A stretch of DNA of 64,000 nucleotides from contig CM025849.1 of assembly GCA_003952965.2 (NCBI GenBank), positions 14,135,774 to 14,199,773 on the forward strand. The letters are read 5' to 3'. Each line of letters begins with the position of its first letter. The stretch's first letter is position 1. Source of the DNA: Morella rubra. Taxonomy: Eukaryota; Streptophyta; Magnoliopsida; Fagales; Myricaceae. The notes under the pieces were generated by a model. That model did not search any database, had not been told where the DNA came from, and was given only the letters and a program-made list of their open reading frames with translations. Shown one piece after another: positions 46,896 to 59,211 of this stretch. The translations under genes were made by a program, and so were the position numbers.

Positions 46896-48218
46896 ATGGT
46901 CTTTATGCATAGAAGGTGCTTGAGCTATATTTTCTCAAGCAGAAATTCAACCAATCAGATATCCATGAACTCATTTCATGATTTCTATCCATATACTAAA
47001 AGCTTCTCTAACTTTGTAACTACCCTTATTCTCACCTTGAAGAACGTACACTTTTTGAATCAGACCCAAGTTGGCCAATGTCGCAAAGTACCTTCACATG
47101 GAATTCGATCCCTGGATGGGAAAGTTTGTGTGTATTCTTTATACTCTACTAAAGCCCCATCGAGAGCTTTTAGAAGGAGAGAGCGTAAAAGATCAAAATC
47201 TCTTGCAGAAACCCCACTTGATGAAGCCCAATATCAACATGCAGTTTCCCAGCTTCCGCCGAGGTTTACTGCCGAAGAGCTTTCCAATGTCATTACCCTC
47301 CAAGAAGATCCGAAAGTGTGCTTGGAGCTATTCAATTGGGCATCACAACAGCATAGATTTAGGCACGATGTCTGCTCTTATCACATTACAATAAAGAAGC
47401 TTGGTGCGGCAAAAATGTACCAAGAAATGGATGATGTTGTAAACCAAGTGCTTGCTGTTCGATGCATTGGTTCAGAGGCACTTTACAACACAATTATCTA
47501 CTTTTTTACGGAGGCACGGAAGCTGACTCAAGCTGTCAATATATTTAAGCACATGAAGAACAGCAGAAATTTGGATTGTAGGCCTTCAATTAGAACATAT
47601 AATCTTCTTTTTGCAGCATTCTTGAGTCGGGGAAATAATTCTTATATAAACCACATGTACATGGAGACTATCAGATGCTTGTTTAGGCAGATGGTAAATG
47701 ATGGAATTGAACCAGATATTATTTCCTTGAATTCTATGATAAAGGGTTATGTGCTTTCTCTTCATGTAAATGATGCTCTAAGGATATTTCATCAGATGGG
47801 TCTGGTGTATAATTGCTTGCCCAACTCATTTTCCTATGATTATTTGATCCATGGGTTATGTGCACAAGAACGAACGAACAATGCTAAAGAGTTGTGCGAT
47901 GAAATGAAGAGGGAAGGCTTTCTTCCAAGTACTAAGTCCTATAACTCACTCGTGAGTGCTTTGGCTCTTGGTGGAGAGGTTGATGAGGCAGTGAGACACC
48001 TATGGGAGATGGTGGAAAAGCGGAGATCAGCTGATTTCATTACTTACAGGACTGTCTTGGATGAAATCTGCAGACGAGGAAGAGTTCAAGAGGCCGTGAG
48101 GTTGTTGAAGGAGTTTCAAGAAAAAGACATTGTTGATTTTCATACATACAAGAAGCTTCTATATGTGCTTGAAGATGACTTTGGACATTCAATTGGCAAA
48201 AGTCAGTTCAGGTACTGA
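46896..48218 (+). CDS. P-type PPR protein, mitochondrial, At2g27800-like (copy 1, intact)
   Basis: Intronless ORF of 440 codons. PPR proteins bind organellar RNA and act in its processing, editing or stability. The target of this member is not known to me. The first 80-90 residues are rich in S, R, N and hydroxylated residues with few acids, as in mitochondrial presequences. A basic patch AFRRRERKRSK (91-101) follows. The segment 106-186, with TPLDEAQYQHAVSQLPPRF and KLGAAKMYQEMDDVVNQVL, strongly resembles Arabidopsis At2g27800. PPR-like units follow at about 195-230, 232-272, 274-308, 310-344, 346-378 and 380-414. No PLS-class E or DYW tail is seen. The start is the first ATG, and a second Met follows three codons later. 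The inferred leader shares sequence with PBG1. The frame is unbroken and looks functional. Confidence 0.92.
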   Translation: MVFMHRRCLSYIFSSRNSTNQISMNSFHDFYPYTKSFSNFVTTLILTLKNVHFLNQTQVGQCRKVPSHGIRSLDGKVCVYSLYSTKAPSRAFRRRERKRSKSLAETPLDEAQYQHAVSQLPPRFTAEELSNVITLQEDPKVCLELFNWASQQHRFRHDVCSYHITIKKLGAAKMYQEMDDVVNQVLAVRCIGSEALYNTIIYFFTEARKLTQAVNIFKHMKNSRNLDCRPSIRTYNLLFAAFLSRGNNSYINHMYMETIRCLFRQMVNDGIEPDIISLNSMIKGYVLSLHVNDALRIFHQMGLVYNCLPNSFSYDYLIHGLCAQERTNNAKELCDEMKREGFLPSTKSYNSLVSALALGGEVDEAVRHLWEMVEKRRSADFITYRTVLDEICRRGRVQEAVRLLKEFQEKDIVDFHTYKKLLYVLEDDFGHSIGKSQFRY

Positions 48219-49445
48219 GCATGATTACTTCCTTTGTATCAAGAGTTGGCTGTAACTGCTTTGAATTTATATTAGACCTAGTACGCAAATACCACATGTT
48301 CTTTTTGAGAGATCGTATTGTGGGTTAGTTGATGGTGCAGAACCTCATGAAATCCTGTCTCTTGCATAAGTTATTATTTACATCTGGATTCTGGAAAATT
48401 GAGAACTAAAAGCCAAACCAGAGATCTTTTAGTTGTTTAGATACATAGTAAATGATACGTTTTTCACTTCAATATCTCCAATTCAAATTTAAGCCTGTCA
48501 TATCAATTATAAGTTTCAAAGTGTCTTTCTCTTTCTTCACTTTTTTTTTTGGTTAAAGTTATCGTTCTCATTGTATCTTAATTGAATGATGACTCTTTTC
48601 ATGGTTGCGGTAGAGTCTGTTAAAGCATACAATTCAAATCTTTTGGATATGCGAGGAGCACACTTTCAAGAATGGTGGAGATGTCTCGGGCACCCATCCT
48701 TATGATGGCAATAAATATGGTAAATGTTATATTCGTTTCGGCGCTATGTCAATCAATGTGATATAATGTCTGCACCATAATAAACATATACGTTTAATTA
48801 AGTTCAACTGGAGATCTGCTTAATCAATTGAATCAAGATCCTAAAATCTGTGTTCATATGCAATCACATTTCCTAGCTCATGGGAACTGGAGCTCATATT
48901 ATGCTAATGCTATCCTCGGTGCCGTTGGTGCTCACATCTTATCAATAAAAAGAGCATAGAGTCGATAGGTCCACAGCTCCATTTCAAATGTACTATTCAT
49001 CAAGGCAGTATTCATTCTTTCTGCTTCTTTCCTTTATATTCAGGAGCAGGCAGGTCTGTTTCTTCCACAAATGTTCAAGAAGATGCTGGGTACTCTGCTT
49101 CGTCACCGAAGTCCAGTTCATGCTTGCCGTGTAGTAACTCTTGTTTTTGTATGATTAAATTGATATTCAAGTTGCTTCATGTGGTCTTTCTTCCAACTTC
49201 TCGTCGTAGTTTTTACCCTCTCTCCTCACACCCCTCATCGCCTTCCCTGCTCTTTCGTGCATAATACCTCAGTCAAATCCCGCCTGCACCAAGGAACAGG
49301 GAGATCAAGGGATGGGCTGAGGCCACCTCCTGCTGTCGCCTCTAAAAGGAGCAAAAATGGAAAAAATAAGGAAGACAATTGTGCTCGACTCCTACAGCAT
49401 TTGTTCTCCAAAACATTGAGGGATAAACTCTCTTTCCCCTGATGT
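48219..49445 (+). other. PPR downstream region with exon-like fragments
   Basis: The first part is probably 3' UTR. Further on, three stretches read like protein. One is WICEEHTFKNGGDVSGTH, ending at a GT near 48720. If joined to the sequence after CAG at 49043 it continues in frame as GAGRSVSSTNVQEDAGYSAS. Another, 48805-48957, gives HGNWSSYYANAILGAVGAH before a TAG. The third is a frame at 49179-49442 beginning WSFFQLLVVVFTLSPH. None is recognised. All are altered by deletions in copy 2. Confidence 0.25.
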
Positions 49446-50440
49446 CTTCGTATGAGTAGTTCAAAATTAGTTGGAATCTTCTATTAGTCGTAATATGTAA
49501 GCTTTATTTGTGTTACCGTGTATGTGTTGATGTCGAGCACAATGTTTTGAAAAAGGCTTTGCTGTTAGTGCGAAGCTTGTTCGTTTTTGTTATCTTTGGT
49601 TGTAATAGGGCTGGATAAAAATGTGTTTGGGGAAACGAGATGGACCATTCTCCATATGCTCCTTATAACCTCGAGATTTAAACTATAAGGCAGCATCATG
49701 AGATTGATTTTGGCCTCGATATATAACTCTTGGTTAATTACCGTTATGAGAAAATATTTATAATATTCTCTAAAACTTCTGCATTAATTAATTATCATAC
49801 GGAAACTAGCTATATAATAACTAGATTAAACATTGATGGGATGCAAAACAAGTAATCTGCAACCCTCAAGAAAGATTAGTAGGATCAGACTAATTGAAGC
49901 TCCTCAAGTGCTTATAATAACGAACCGCTACTCAGTTAAGGACTTTTCTGACAAAACACGACAACCACATCTAGCTTTGGTAAAGTACAAGTAAGGAATT
50001 TTTCTCTACTTTTTTTCATTCACTTCTGGATATATAGTTTGGGTAAACAAAGCAAGTAATTTATTCTCTTCTTTGTGTTTTCCAGAATCCTTTCAAGATA
50101 TATATACATGTGACAATCTAACATCCTGAAAACATTTAGAAAATATAGTATCAATTACTTCATCAGTCTTTTTTTCATCAATCGCTCAAGAGAAGTGAGG
50201 TAAGTTTCATCTTTCCATCTTCTACATATACATTCTTCTTTATATACAATCTCTTACATATGCATAGATTAGTGTCTGACTTTAATAGTTAATTTGAAAG
50301 TGTTTTAGGAATGAAACAATTTTTTATCTTTGATAATAAAAAATCATACTACAAAAAAAAATTCCTCAATTTCACCAAATTGTCCAATAACTTAATTATT
50401 ATCTACCAGTGGCAAAATTATACACCAATTGATTAGTTTA
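49446..50440. other. Intergenic DNA at the end of copy 1
   Basis: AT-rich, no gene. The copy 2 counterpart is about 60240-61293, with substitutions and a local expansion near 60830-60960. Confidence 0.5.
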
Positions 50441-50537
50441 NNNNNNNNNNNNNNNNNNNNNNNNNNNNNNNNNNNNNNNNNNNNNNNNNNNNNNNNNNNN
50501 NNNNNNNNNNNNNNNNNNNNNNNNNNNNNNNNNNNNN
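50441..50537. other. Assembly gap (97 N)
   Basis: A run of undetermined bases. Both visible limits of the 11-kb duplication fall at its edges. The length is not a round default, so it may be an estimated size. Confidence 1.
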
Positions 50538-51623
50538 GTCTTGTAGTCGTTCAAACGTCAAAGTGTACAAATGGCGAATAATCAATTGCTGCATTAATGG
50601 TCCTACTATTATCATTAAATAGCAAACCTCCACGGACAGGCCCCAGCCAACACACCCACCACCACTTTCACACATTACTCAAAAATAAATAAATAAATCT
50701 CAAAAAAAATATTTAATCATTAAAAAAATATTTTCAAAAGCACAACGAAACGTAGCAAGGTCTCTTGGCTCTTGTAATGGGGCAACTTCGTGCGGTACTA
50801 TGCAATCTATAATCATGAAGGGGCAAAAAGAAGAAGAAAAAAAAATTACACGGTAAATTCTAAGGACTAACGTAGGGGTTAATGCTTGAAATTTAAAAGT
50901 TTGTTATTATTTTTAAGGTCTTAAATTTAAAATTTAGTACATGTTATTAACCCTTTGAAGTCACTCACATAAAAAATGTGTAAAAATTCGAAATTGATCG
51001 AAATGTGCATAAATTGATTCGACATTCAATTATAAAAAAAATTCACATTACTAAATGAGTCATTAGGGTCTCAAATTTAAAATTTAGTAGATGTTTTTGA
51101 AGTCACTCGCATCAAAAAAATATAAAAACTCGAAATTAATCAAAATATGCATGAACTATCCGATATTCAATTTTAAAAAAAAAAATCACAATATCAGATG
51201 AATCAATCCCCTAACTGTTGGATTTTAGTGTCTTGATAGGGATACTGCAGCCTAGAGAAGGGGTGAGAGAGACCGTACTAACACGTCTTCCCACATAAAT
51301 TTCCGTAGTAAAAGAGTAAGATCAGACCATGAGCTAGGAGCCTAGGAAATAAAAATAAAAAGATCAAACCGCCAAGAACCAAATTTCTTCTCTCTCTCCT
51401 TTTGTTCCTGACCCTCCAAAGAGAGAAAAAATGCTGTCATTGTTAAACCTCCATGGCTTCTATGGCCTTCCTCTCTGTGCTTCAGGGATTTCCCATCCCC
51501 TCTCTCTCTCTCAGGAGTATATTTTTTGCCATGAACCTCCCTCCCTCTCTCCCTATCTCTCTTTCTCTCTCTTTGTGAATCAACTATTTATCTTTCCTTC
51601 TTTTTTTGCTGTTGTGGTGCAGG

Positions 51624-51836
51624 ATGGCAGATCATGATCGCAGAAGGGAGGCTATAAAGCGGCAGAGATCACGAGCCAGAGAGGAACTGCATGCAAATCA
51701 AGAAATGGCTACCCTCGGAAACCTTGAGAGGGTACTGCTTGGAGAGATCAAAGAAGGTGAGTTTGACGGAGATCTGGCCGCTGTTCTGCATGATCTGGCC
51801 CACTGTTACTTGGCTAGTACAGCTAAAGCTGCTTAA
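51624..51836 (+). CDS. Small unrecognised protein, 70 residues, copy 2
   Basis: Same frame, start context and acceptor as the 40507-40719 gene. The only protein change is N to T in EMANLGN/EMATLGN. The upstream ORF (from 51431) is also kept. If the duplication is an assembly overlap, this is the other allele rather than a second gene. Confidence 0.6.
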   Translation: MADHDRRREAIKRQRSRAREELHANQEMATLGNLERVLLGEIKEGEFDGDLAAVLHDLAHCYLASTAKAA

Positions 51837-54826
51837 CTTCACTGAAATTTCTTACCATGTTTGGTCCAACTGTTGTCCGCCTTAGTTGATAATTATATTA
51901 CTTTGTTGGTTTATGTTTGATTTTGTCCCCCTCTTGGCCCTTCTCCATATTTTCTCCGTGATTTGCTTTGATCTGCTCATCGTCTGTCATTTTTCTTTTG
52001 GATTGGTTCTGTGTTCATGTACCATATCAACCTTCGGAGACCATATATTGAAACCTGAGTGGTTTAGCATCGAAGTCTTGTAGGTCCATGCTTTTTGCCC
52101 GAAATACTCCATTTTCTTATATCCCTTCTAGTGATTGAATTTTGGATCTTGTCTCTCAAATCATGTAAGAGAATGGTTGATCCTGGAATCTTGTCGCCAA
52201 CCCAGTTGTCCAAAGCACTGACTGTGTTGTAAAAACACAAGAAAAATTTATGAATCCTCACTCCTAAGGTACACATCTAGAGGAATAATGTTTTCAAATT
52301 GGTAAAACGAAATGCATTTCCCCCATAGTTTACTGAGTATATTCTACAGATTCAATTTCTCTTGGAAAACAATTTGTTTTCTGTTTTTTCTATCTTGAAG
52401 AAGAAAATGTGTTTGCTGCAACCTAATTTCATCATCAATTCTGTGATATGAGGAAATGGGTTTTTTAGTGTCTTCCTTTCCTTTCATGTGTGTAATAGAA
52501 CTTACTTGATGAAGCGGACAAACATGAGTTCAGAAGTTTTTTTGTTTTTTTTTTTTTCGTTACAAGGTGAATTTGTTGTACCTTATTTTTATGCATTAGA
52601 CTCAAATTGACTTGACTTAGCTGAAAAATGTACCCACCAAACTGAAAGTACTGCAGTAAATTTCAGAAAGTATCATAGAAGTCAAGATCATGCTCGCAAA
52701 TGGTAGGATTTGAACTCACCCTTACCTATGAGATAGGATTTGTCCAAAAATGAAAATCCGTGATTTCAACTGTTGAACTATCCTCTCAGTTGCAATGAAT
52801 GGAGATGACAATAATATATGAGAGTGTGGTCACATCATGCCGGGTCACACCAGGACCTCTTTTGGTTAGATAGGGGGGAGGCAATGCTCAATGTGTCTTT
52901 TAGGGAATTCATTGATCGATCAAAATTTTCAAATCTAGACGAGGTGTCATTGGCTTGAATTTGACACTGAAACGCGATAAGGTTACCACCAAGGTCCTAA
53001 CCTTATGGTCTTGCTACAAATCCCAAGCTTTGATTGGCACAAGCTAAGCAATAATAGAGAGCTTCTTAATTTCCTGCAAACAAACCAGATCCAGCCTTCT
53101 GTGCATCCCATGAAATCGTGAAACTGTAGTGGTCTATTCAATATTAACAAAGAAATTTACCCAAAAGGGAACAAACAAAAGAGAACAGCATTAATTATAA
53201 AGCTTATCAATAAGAAAGCAAATATATAGCAGCATTCCAGCAGTACTCGTAATGGTAACAGAGTAGTTGGAGAAATGGGGATGTAGATTAGGCACTCAAA
53301 ATATAGATCACCAAGTTCTTCTTGGAAAAATGACTAAAAGAATAAAATTTTTTGAAATAAAAGTTAAACAAACAAAAAAAAATTTGGGTCATGTCCAACA
53401 CCTTAACAGAAATGGAATGAATGAATGACTCGACAAAACATCGAATGCACCAACTACGAGTCCCACAGTCCTATATGTTTTCAGCTTCCTATCCATTCTT
53501 ACGCAAAGAGATGTTGACTGTAAAGATGCCAATGGCCAGCTTCTATCTATATCCAAGAGCTACACGTGACCCAGGCCAGTTATGTATCAAAAGTCAATAT
53601 GCTTAGATAAGCTTAGGTTCAATTGTCACCCTGACCTTGGGATTTCTTAGTTGCGCTTTCGTAGGGTTGTGATGAGGTCTTTCTTTCTTTGGGTGCGGTA
53701 GTTATAACTCAATCCAATATCTATAGCGGATGAGAGTTTTTATGGTCACGTCCAAAAAAAGTCGGTTATGCTACTCGCTCTCAACCACCTTTTGTATTAA
53801 AAAAGAAAGAAATTGACACTTTTTTTATTTTGATGAAATTCGTGTACAAACAAGTATTGGGTGTGTAATTACTTAGGAAAAAAGAATTATAGATCAAAGA
53901 AATTAATGTTGCACAGCAGATATAGAATTGGGTTCATTGCTTCGGCGAAAGATCAGTCGAGTCATATGAACTCCGGGGAAGAAATGGCTAGAGAGTTCCT
54001 TAATACCCTGTACTTCAAGATAAGGTAATATGTGTAGTATACTTGAAGAGAGGGAATAATTGTAGGCACCGCATGTGCACCCAGAGGTTGCTGAAAGCAA
54101 GTAGCCTACTGTGTTTGGTTCCACTCTAATGAATCGCTGGGGTCATGCCTATGTAATATTAATTCCTCTAAACTTAGCCCACGTAAGTCAGATTAATCAA
54201 ACTTCGATAGATTGACATCGTAGTTAAGGCTTGGGTCTTGGTGATTTACTTCCTTTAAAGTTCTAAGTTTAAAATTTTATAATATTACTAGTCCTTTGGA
54301 GTCACCTCTATAATCTTTAGTTCGAAAACTGTCTAATTTATGTAGGACGGAAGACTATATTACACAAATTTTAAGATTAATTGAAATACGTGTAAATTGG
54401 TCCGGACATTTTGCTACAAAAACAAAAAAATCAGGTCAATCAGTCATCAAACCCCTACCAAAGTGATCAAAAAAACCGGACCGCTTTGTTGGATATTCTT
54501 GAACAAGACTAGCATGCTGATGGCCTAATACATTCCAGAGAAATCTCAAGATAACACCGTAAATGAAGAAAATTGACTATTTTTCTTTCCGCTGAAGGTT
54601 ATAACCTATATGCACGCTATTGCACGCTATAAAGATAGCAATCCAACCCACGTCCAACCGCCTGTATATCTTCTAGACCCTCTACGATCTCTCCTCCTCC
54701 AAAGTCCAACCTCGGTAAAAAAAGTAAAGACATTTCATACATCAGCCGCATATTCATACTGTTACCATCTTGAACACCCTCATCCTCTTCTCTCGGACCC
54801 TAACTGAGTAGCTACTAGCCTACTAT

Positions 54827-55408
54827 CACTACAAAAGAAAACCTACCTATACCAGCGGTTATTCCAGTGACGGTCACTTAAAAACGCTATTAAATATTAT
54901 TTTTAATCACTTTTGCATACAAAGATATTATAAAAATGCTGCTAAAAGAAAATTTGTAGTAATATTTCTTGAAAAACTCTATCAAAAGTGTACGTTTTAG
55001 ACTTTTTCTAAAAATGCTGTCAAAAGTGTGAGTTTTGAAGGGCCGCTAAAAGTGTTAGTTTTATCGGCGTTTTCAAAGAAGTGCTGCCAAAAATGAGTTT
55101 TAGCGACGTTTTAAAAAACATTACCAAAGTGCGAGTTTTAGTGACTTTTTTGAAAAACACTACCAAAAATGTGAGTTTTAGCAGTATTGTTAGAGACTTT
55201 CCCCAGCATTTTTAAAACACCGTTAAAGACTAGATTTTCACCATCATTTTTCAAAAATAATGTTGCGAAAACCCTACACCTGACGCACATATTGCGGCAT
55301 TCCAACTTAGCTAAAAAAAACAACGGTGAAATTTTTTACCAGCATTTTTAGGCATATACTAGCGTTTTGTGACCGCCACTGTAAGTTTTTTGTTTGTTTT
55401 TTTTAGTG
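54827..55408. mobile_element. CACTA-type non-autonomous transposon, copy 2
   Basis: Same termini (CACTACAAAAG and TTTTAGTG) and same TAT target duplication (54824-54826 and 55409-55411) as the element at 43711-44292. It was therefore present before the two copies separated. Small differences concentrate near the right end (TGTAAGTTTTTTGTTTG versus ATAAATTTTTTGTTTTA). Confidence 0.85.
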
Positions 55409-56834
55409 TATAACCTTCTCTCATTCCTGATAGTATCCCATCATAACTAGAGAATAGTATCAATATATTTTATTTGACAGTACTGAATCTTTTAACTTTT
55501 TCTTGAATTAAACTTCAAAACATGTGATAATATTGCTTTATTAGGTTACACCCCCACCAAAGTTTGAAAGCTCGCTCCGGTCCCCAAAAAATTTGAAAGC
55601 TCTCCCTGGTCCCTTGAAAGAAAATTGTGTTATACAGGCAAAAGGACAAGGAGGTATATTTGCCCCAGGGGCATGGGCGAGATGGCTAGGGGTCAAAGCT
55701 ACCAAATTGTTGACTCTAGCTCAAATATCCACGATAATCCTAACGTTTATATTCAGAGCCTTGAAATTAAAAATGAGGGCATGAGATTCCTTCTCGTCAG
55801 AATATATATATATATATATATATCTTTCACCTCTTTACAATTCAACCACAATTATCAACCTAAATAAACTTCACCTCTAACCTACTATTTGGTTTCAATT
55901 TGCAACCTCGGTGTAGTTCGAGACTACTACATTTAAGAAAATCCTAACGTCAGGTGTAATTTGTAGGTCTATAGTAGTTGAGATACTAAATATTATCAAA
56001 TCAATAATACGAGTTGTAACGTGTTAATATTTTTATAATTTATGGGTAAAAAAATATATTTTTTAATATAAAAATTAGAAATTTAGAGTATAACTCACAC
56101 TGTTAAACAAACCTATATTTGTTTACGAGATCAAATTTTGAGTCTAGAAAGATTTATAAAATGCTAAAAGAAATTATTTTCTTTTAAGAGTCGTATTATG
56201 TAACTTCATCCATATTATTTAAGTCCTTTGTTCTATCCACTTTCTAAGTTTCTATATCCTCAGCTGTCATAACGGTGAAGGAAAATACTAAATTCTGATT
56301 GTAAAGAACTATTGCTTTCTGTAATTGATTATATTCTATTGCATTTTGAGTGATGTTCACATTTCATATCACTATCTTTTACGAAAATATTTTAAAAAAA
56401 ATTTATACAAATGAAAAATATATTTAATTGTTATAATATTTCTTGGACCTTAGTAACCATGCATCCTAAAGTCTAAATGGAACCTAACATTTTTTTTGGG
56501 TAAGAAAGAGTGCAATCGACTAGAAATCATTTTGTTATAAGTGCTGGAAAATGTTTTTTTGGAAAAACTTATTTTGCACTACTGATGTAAATAACCAAAA
56601 TTTATCAATGCGTTCTCTAAATATATTTTATAATTAATATAAATGATAAATGGATCATAAAGTCTATTTTATTTACGAATTACATATTAATAATTTCGGA
56701 ACTGAAATGCCTTGATAGTGCGTGGCCTATACAGTTATACTTCGTGGAGCAAGTTATCATTTTCCCCAAAAACAAACAACAGAAAAAGAAAAGAAGATCC
56801 ATCGCAGACTCTCTCGTTTGGCAAAATCCTTTCG

Positions 56835-57066
56835 TCTCTGTCGGCTGTAACTCTTCATAGCTGTCTCAGAGGTCGGCGAGGGAGTCTCTCTTGCTAGTTT
56901 TATCCTCCTGCTTCTTCTTCTTCTGCCACAGGTTCAGGTCTCTGTCACTCTGTCTATTGCTGCTCTTCTAATGCCCTTGTTATTGGTTTGTAAAAATAAA
57001 AAATAAAACCAGGTTTTTGTTTGTTATTAGCTTACGGAATTGAGTTTTTATTTATGCTCATGTCTG
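56835..57066 (+). promoter_or_regulatory. PBG1-like leader module, copy 2
   Basis: Equivalent of 45719-45945, with CTGTCACTC changed to CTGTAACTC and a duplicated AAATAAA near 56997. The TCTCAGAGGTCGGCGAGG and CCACAGGTTCAGG blocks are kept. It lies about 1 kb before the broken PPR copy. Confidence 0.55.
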
Positions 57067-57984
57067 TTTTTTTTTATCTGGATTTCTTATGAACTCTGTT
57101 GGGTTTAGATCTGATTTACCGTTCGCGTTCGTATATTTGGCTTCTCGGGGGTTTTGCTTGGATTTCGTTGTTTTCACTGCACCCGACTAAGAATTATACT
57201 CACAATCTCGGTAAAACTCTTTGTGACGGCAGGAAACAGTAGTATTGTTTTGTTAATTAAATTCAGAAGCTGCACTTATATGAAATTGATCCTTCATGTG
57301 GGTAGGCAGGTGAGGTTTGTGGTTTGAAATTCTCTGTTGCGGGCTTGGATATCTCTGCTTTATCACATGTGCTACCAAATATATGTTGCCAAGCAGCTTA
57401 AGGACTATAGACTTGTTTAAAGAAATGACGTGTTTCGTTCGAGAACTTTTTATAATATTCTTGTTCTTCACTCAAAGTTGCTTAACAATATAGCATGTGT
57501 TTATCAACTAAACTATTGATTGTTGTTAACATGCTGGGAATGGATTGCGAATGTTGACTTCTCTAATCTGTGCATTACTTTTCTTCCCTTCTGCAGTTTT
57601 CTTTTCAGAAGTTCGTAATAGGTGAGCAGAACGTTCACATCAGTGTAGTCATTGGCCATGTCGTGAAATGACTCTGCTTTCCATCCTTGATCACTTTCCT
57701 CCACTTCGTCAAATCAATGTTTCCAACTCCATTGTAGTGTACAGCTATGTTCTACTATTTGGCTCCCTCCCTGCAATAACATAAAGCTCAGGCTCCACTA
57801 TTCACTCCGTCGCTCTCTTCTTCAACTCTCAGCTTCACATCACCTCATTCACTTCAACTCCGATTGAATAGCCCTTTTTTCGAGATTCTGATATCCAACT
57901 ATACGTTTTCACTTTTTTTTTTTTTTTGAGTAGTCGATCGATCTAAGCTGTTATGGGCAACACACTCTTACTCGTTTTGATAAC

Positions 57985-59211
57985 ATGGTCTTTATGCATA
58001 GAAGGTGCTTGAGCTATATTTTCTCAAGCAGAAATTCAACCAATCAGATATCCATGAACTCATTTCATGATTTCTATCCATATACTAAAAGCTTCTCTAA
58101 CTTTGTAACTACCCTTATTCTCACCTTGAAGAACGTACACTAATCAGACCCAAGTTGGCCAATGTCGCAAAGTACCTTCACATGGAATTCGATCCCTGGA
58201 TGGGAAAGTTTGTGTGTATTCTTTATACTCTACTAAATCGATAGAAGGAGAGAGCGTAAAAGATCAAAATCTCTTGCTTGATGAAGCCCAATATCAACAT
58301 GCTTTCCCAGCTTCCGCCGAGGTTTACTGCCGAAGAGCTTTCCAATGTCATTACCCTCCAAGAAGATCCGAAAGTGTGCTTGGAGCTATTCAATTGGGCA
58401 TCACAACAGCATAGATTTAGGCACGATGTCTGCTCTTATCACATTACAATAAAGAAGCTTGGTGCGGCAAAAATGTACCAAGAAATGGATGATGTTGTAA
58501 ACCAAGTGCTTGCCGATGTTGGTTCAGAGGCACTGGAGGCACGGAAGCTGAACTGTCAATATATTTAAGCACATGAAGAACAGCAGAAATTTGGATTGTA
58601 GGCCTTCAATTAGAACATATAATCTTCTTTTTGCAGCATTCTTGAGTCGGGGAAATAATTCTTATATAAACCACATGTACATGGAGACTATCAGATGCTT
58701 GTTTAGGCAGATGGTAAATGATGGAATTGAACCATATTATTTCCTTGAATTCTATGATAAAGGGTTATGTGCTTTCTCTTCATGTAAATGATGCTCTAAG
58801 GATATTTCATCAGATGGGTCTGGTGTATAATTGCTTGCCCAACTCATTTTCCTATGATTATTTGATCCATGGGTTATGTGCACAAGAACGAACGAACAAT
58901 GCTAAAGAGTTGTGCCATGAAATGCTTTCTTCCAAGTACTAAGTCCTATAACTCACTCGTGAGTGCTTTGGCTCTTGGTGGAGAGGTTGATGAGGCAGTG
59001 AGACACCTATGGGAGATGGTGGAAAAGCGGAGATCAGCTGATTTCATTACTTACAGGACTGTCTTGGATGAAATCTGCAGACCAAGAGGCCGTGAGGTTG
59101 TTGAAGGAGTTTCAAGAAAAAGACATTGTTGATCATACATACAAGAAGCTTCTATATGTGCTTGAAGATGACTTTGGACATTCAATTGGCAAAAGTCAGT
59201 TCAGGTACTGA
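57985..59211 (+). pseudogene. PPR gene copy 2, broken by many small deletions
   Basis: Aligned with the intact 46896-48218 gene, this copy is 96 nt shorter. At least a dozen separate deletions of 2 to about 27 nt account for nearly all of that. Examples are loss of TTTTG near 58140, GCCCC and GAGCTTT near 58235, 11 nt near 58277, about 27 nt near 58532, 11 nt near 58924 and 11 nt near 59083. Frameshifts split it into ORFs of 60-96 codons. Very few substitutions accompany the deletions. As written it cannot make the PPR protein. It could be a pseudogene, a null allele or a mis-assembled haplotype. Confidence 0.9.

Larger units (their letters stand above)
39423..50440. repeat. 11-kb direct duplication, copy 1
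   Basis: Collinear with 50538-61293 at an offset of 11115 bp at the left end. It carries the small-protein gene, the CACTA-type element, the PBG1-like leader and the intact PPR gene. The left limit equals the first base after the N gap in copy 2, and the right limit is the last base before the gap. The first 6.2 kb differ from copy 2 at only a handful of positions; the rest differs more. Confidence 0.95.

Noticed and set aside
47071-47394. 107-codon ORF inside the PPR gene
   Set aside because: It is an alternative frame of the intact 440-codon PPR frame and has no independent support.
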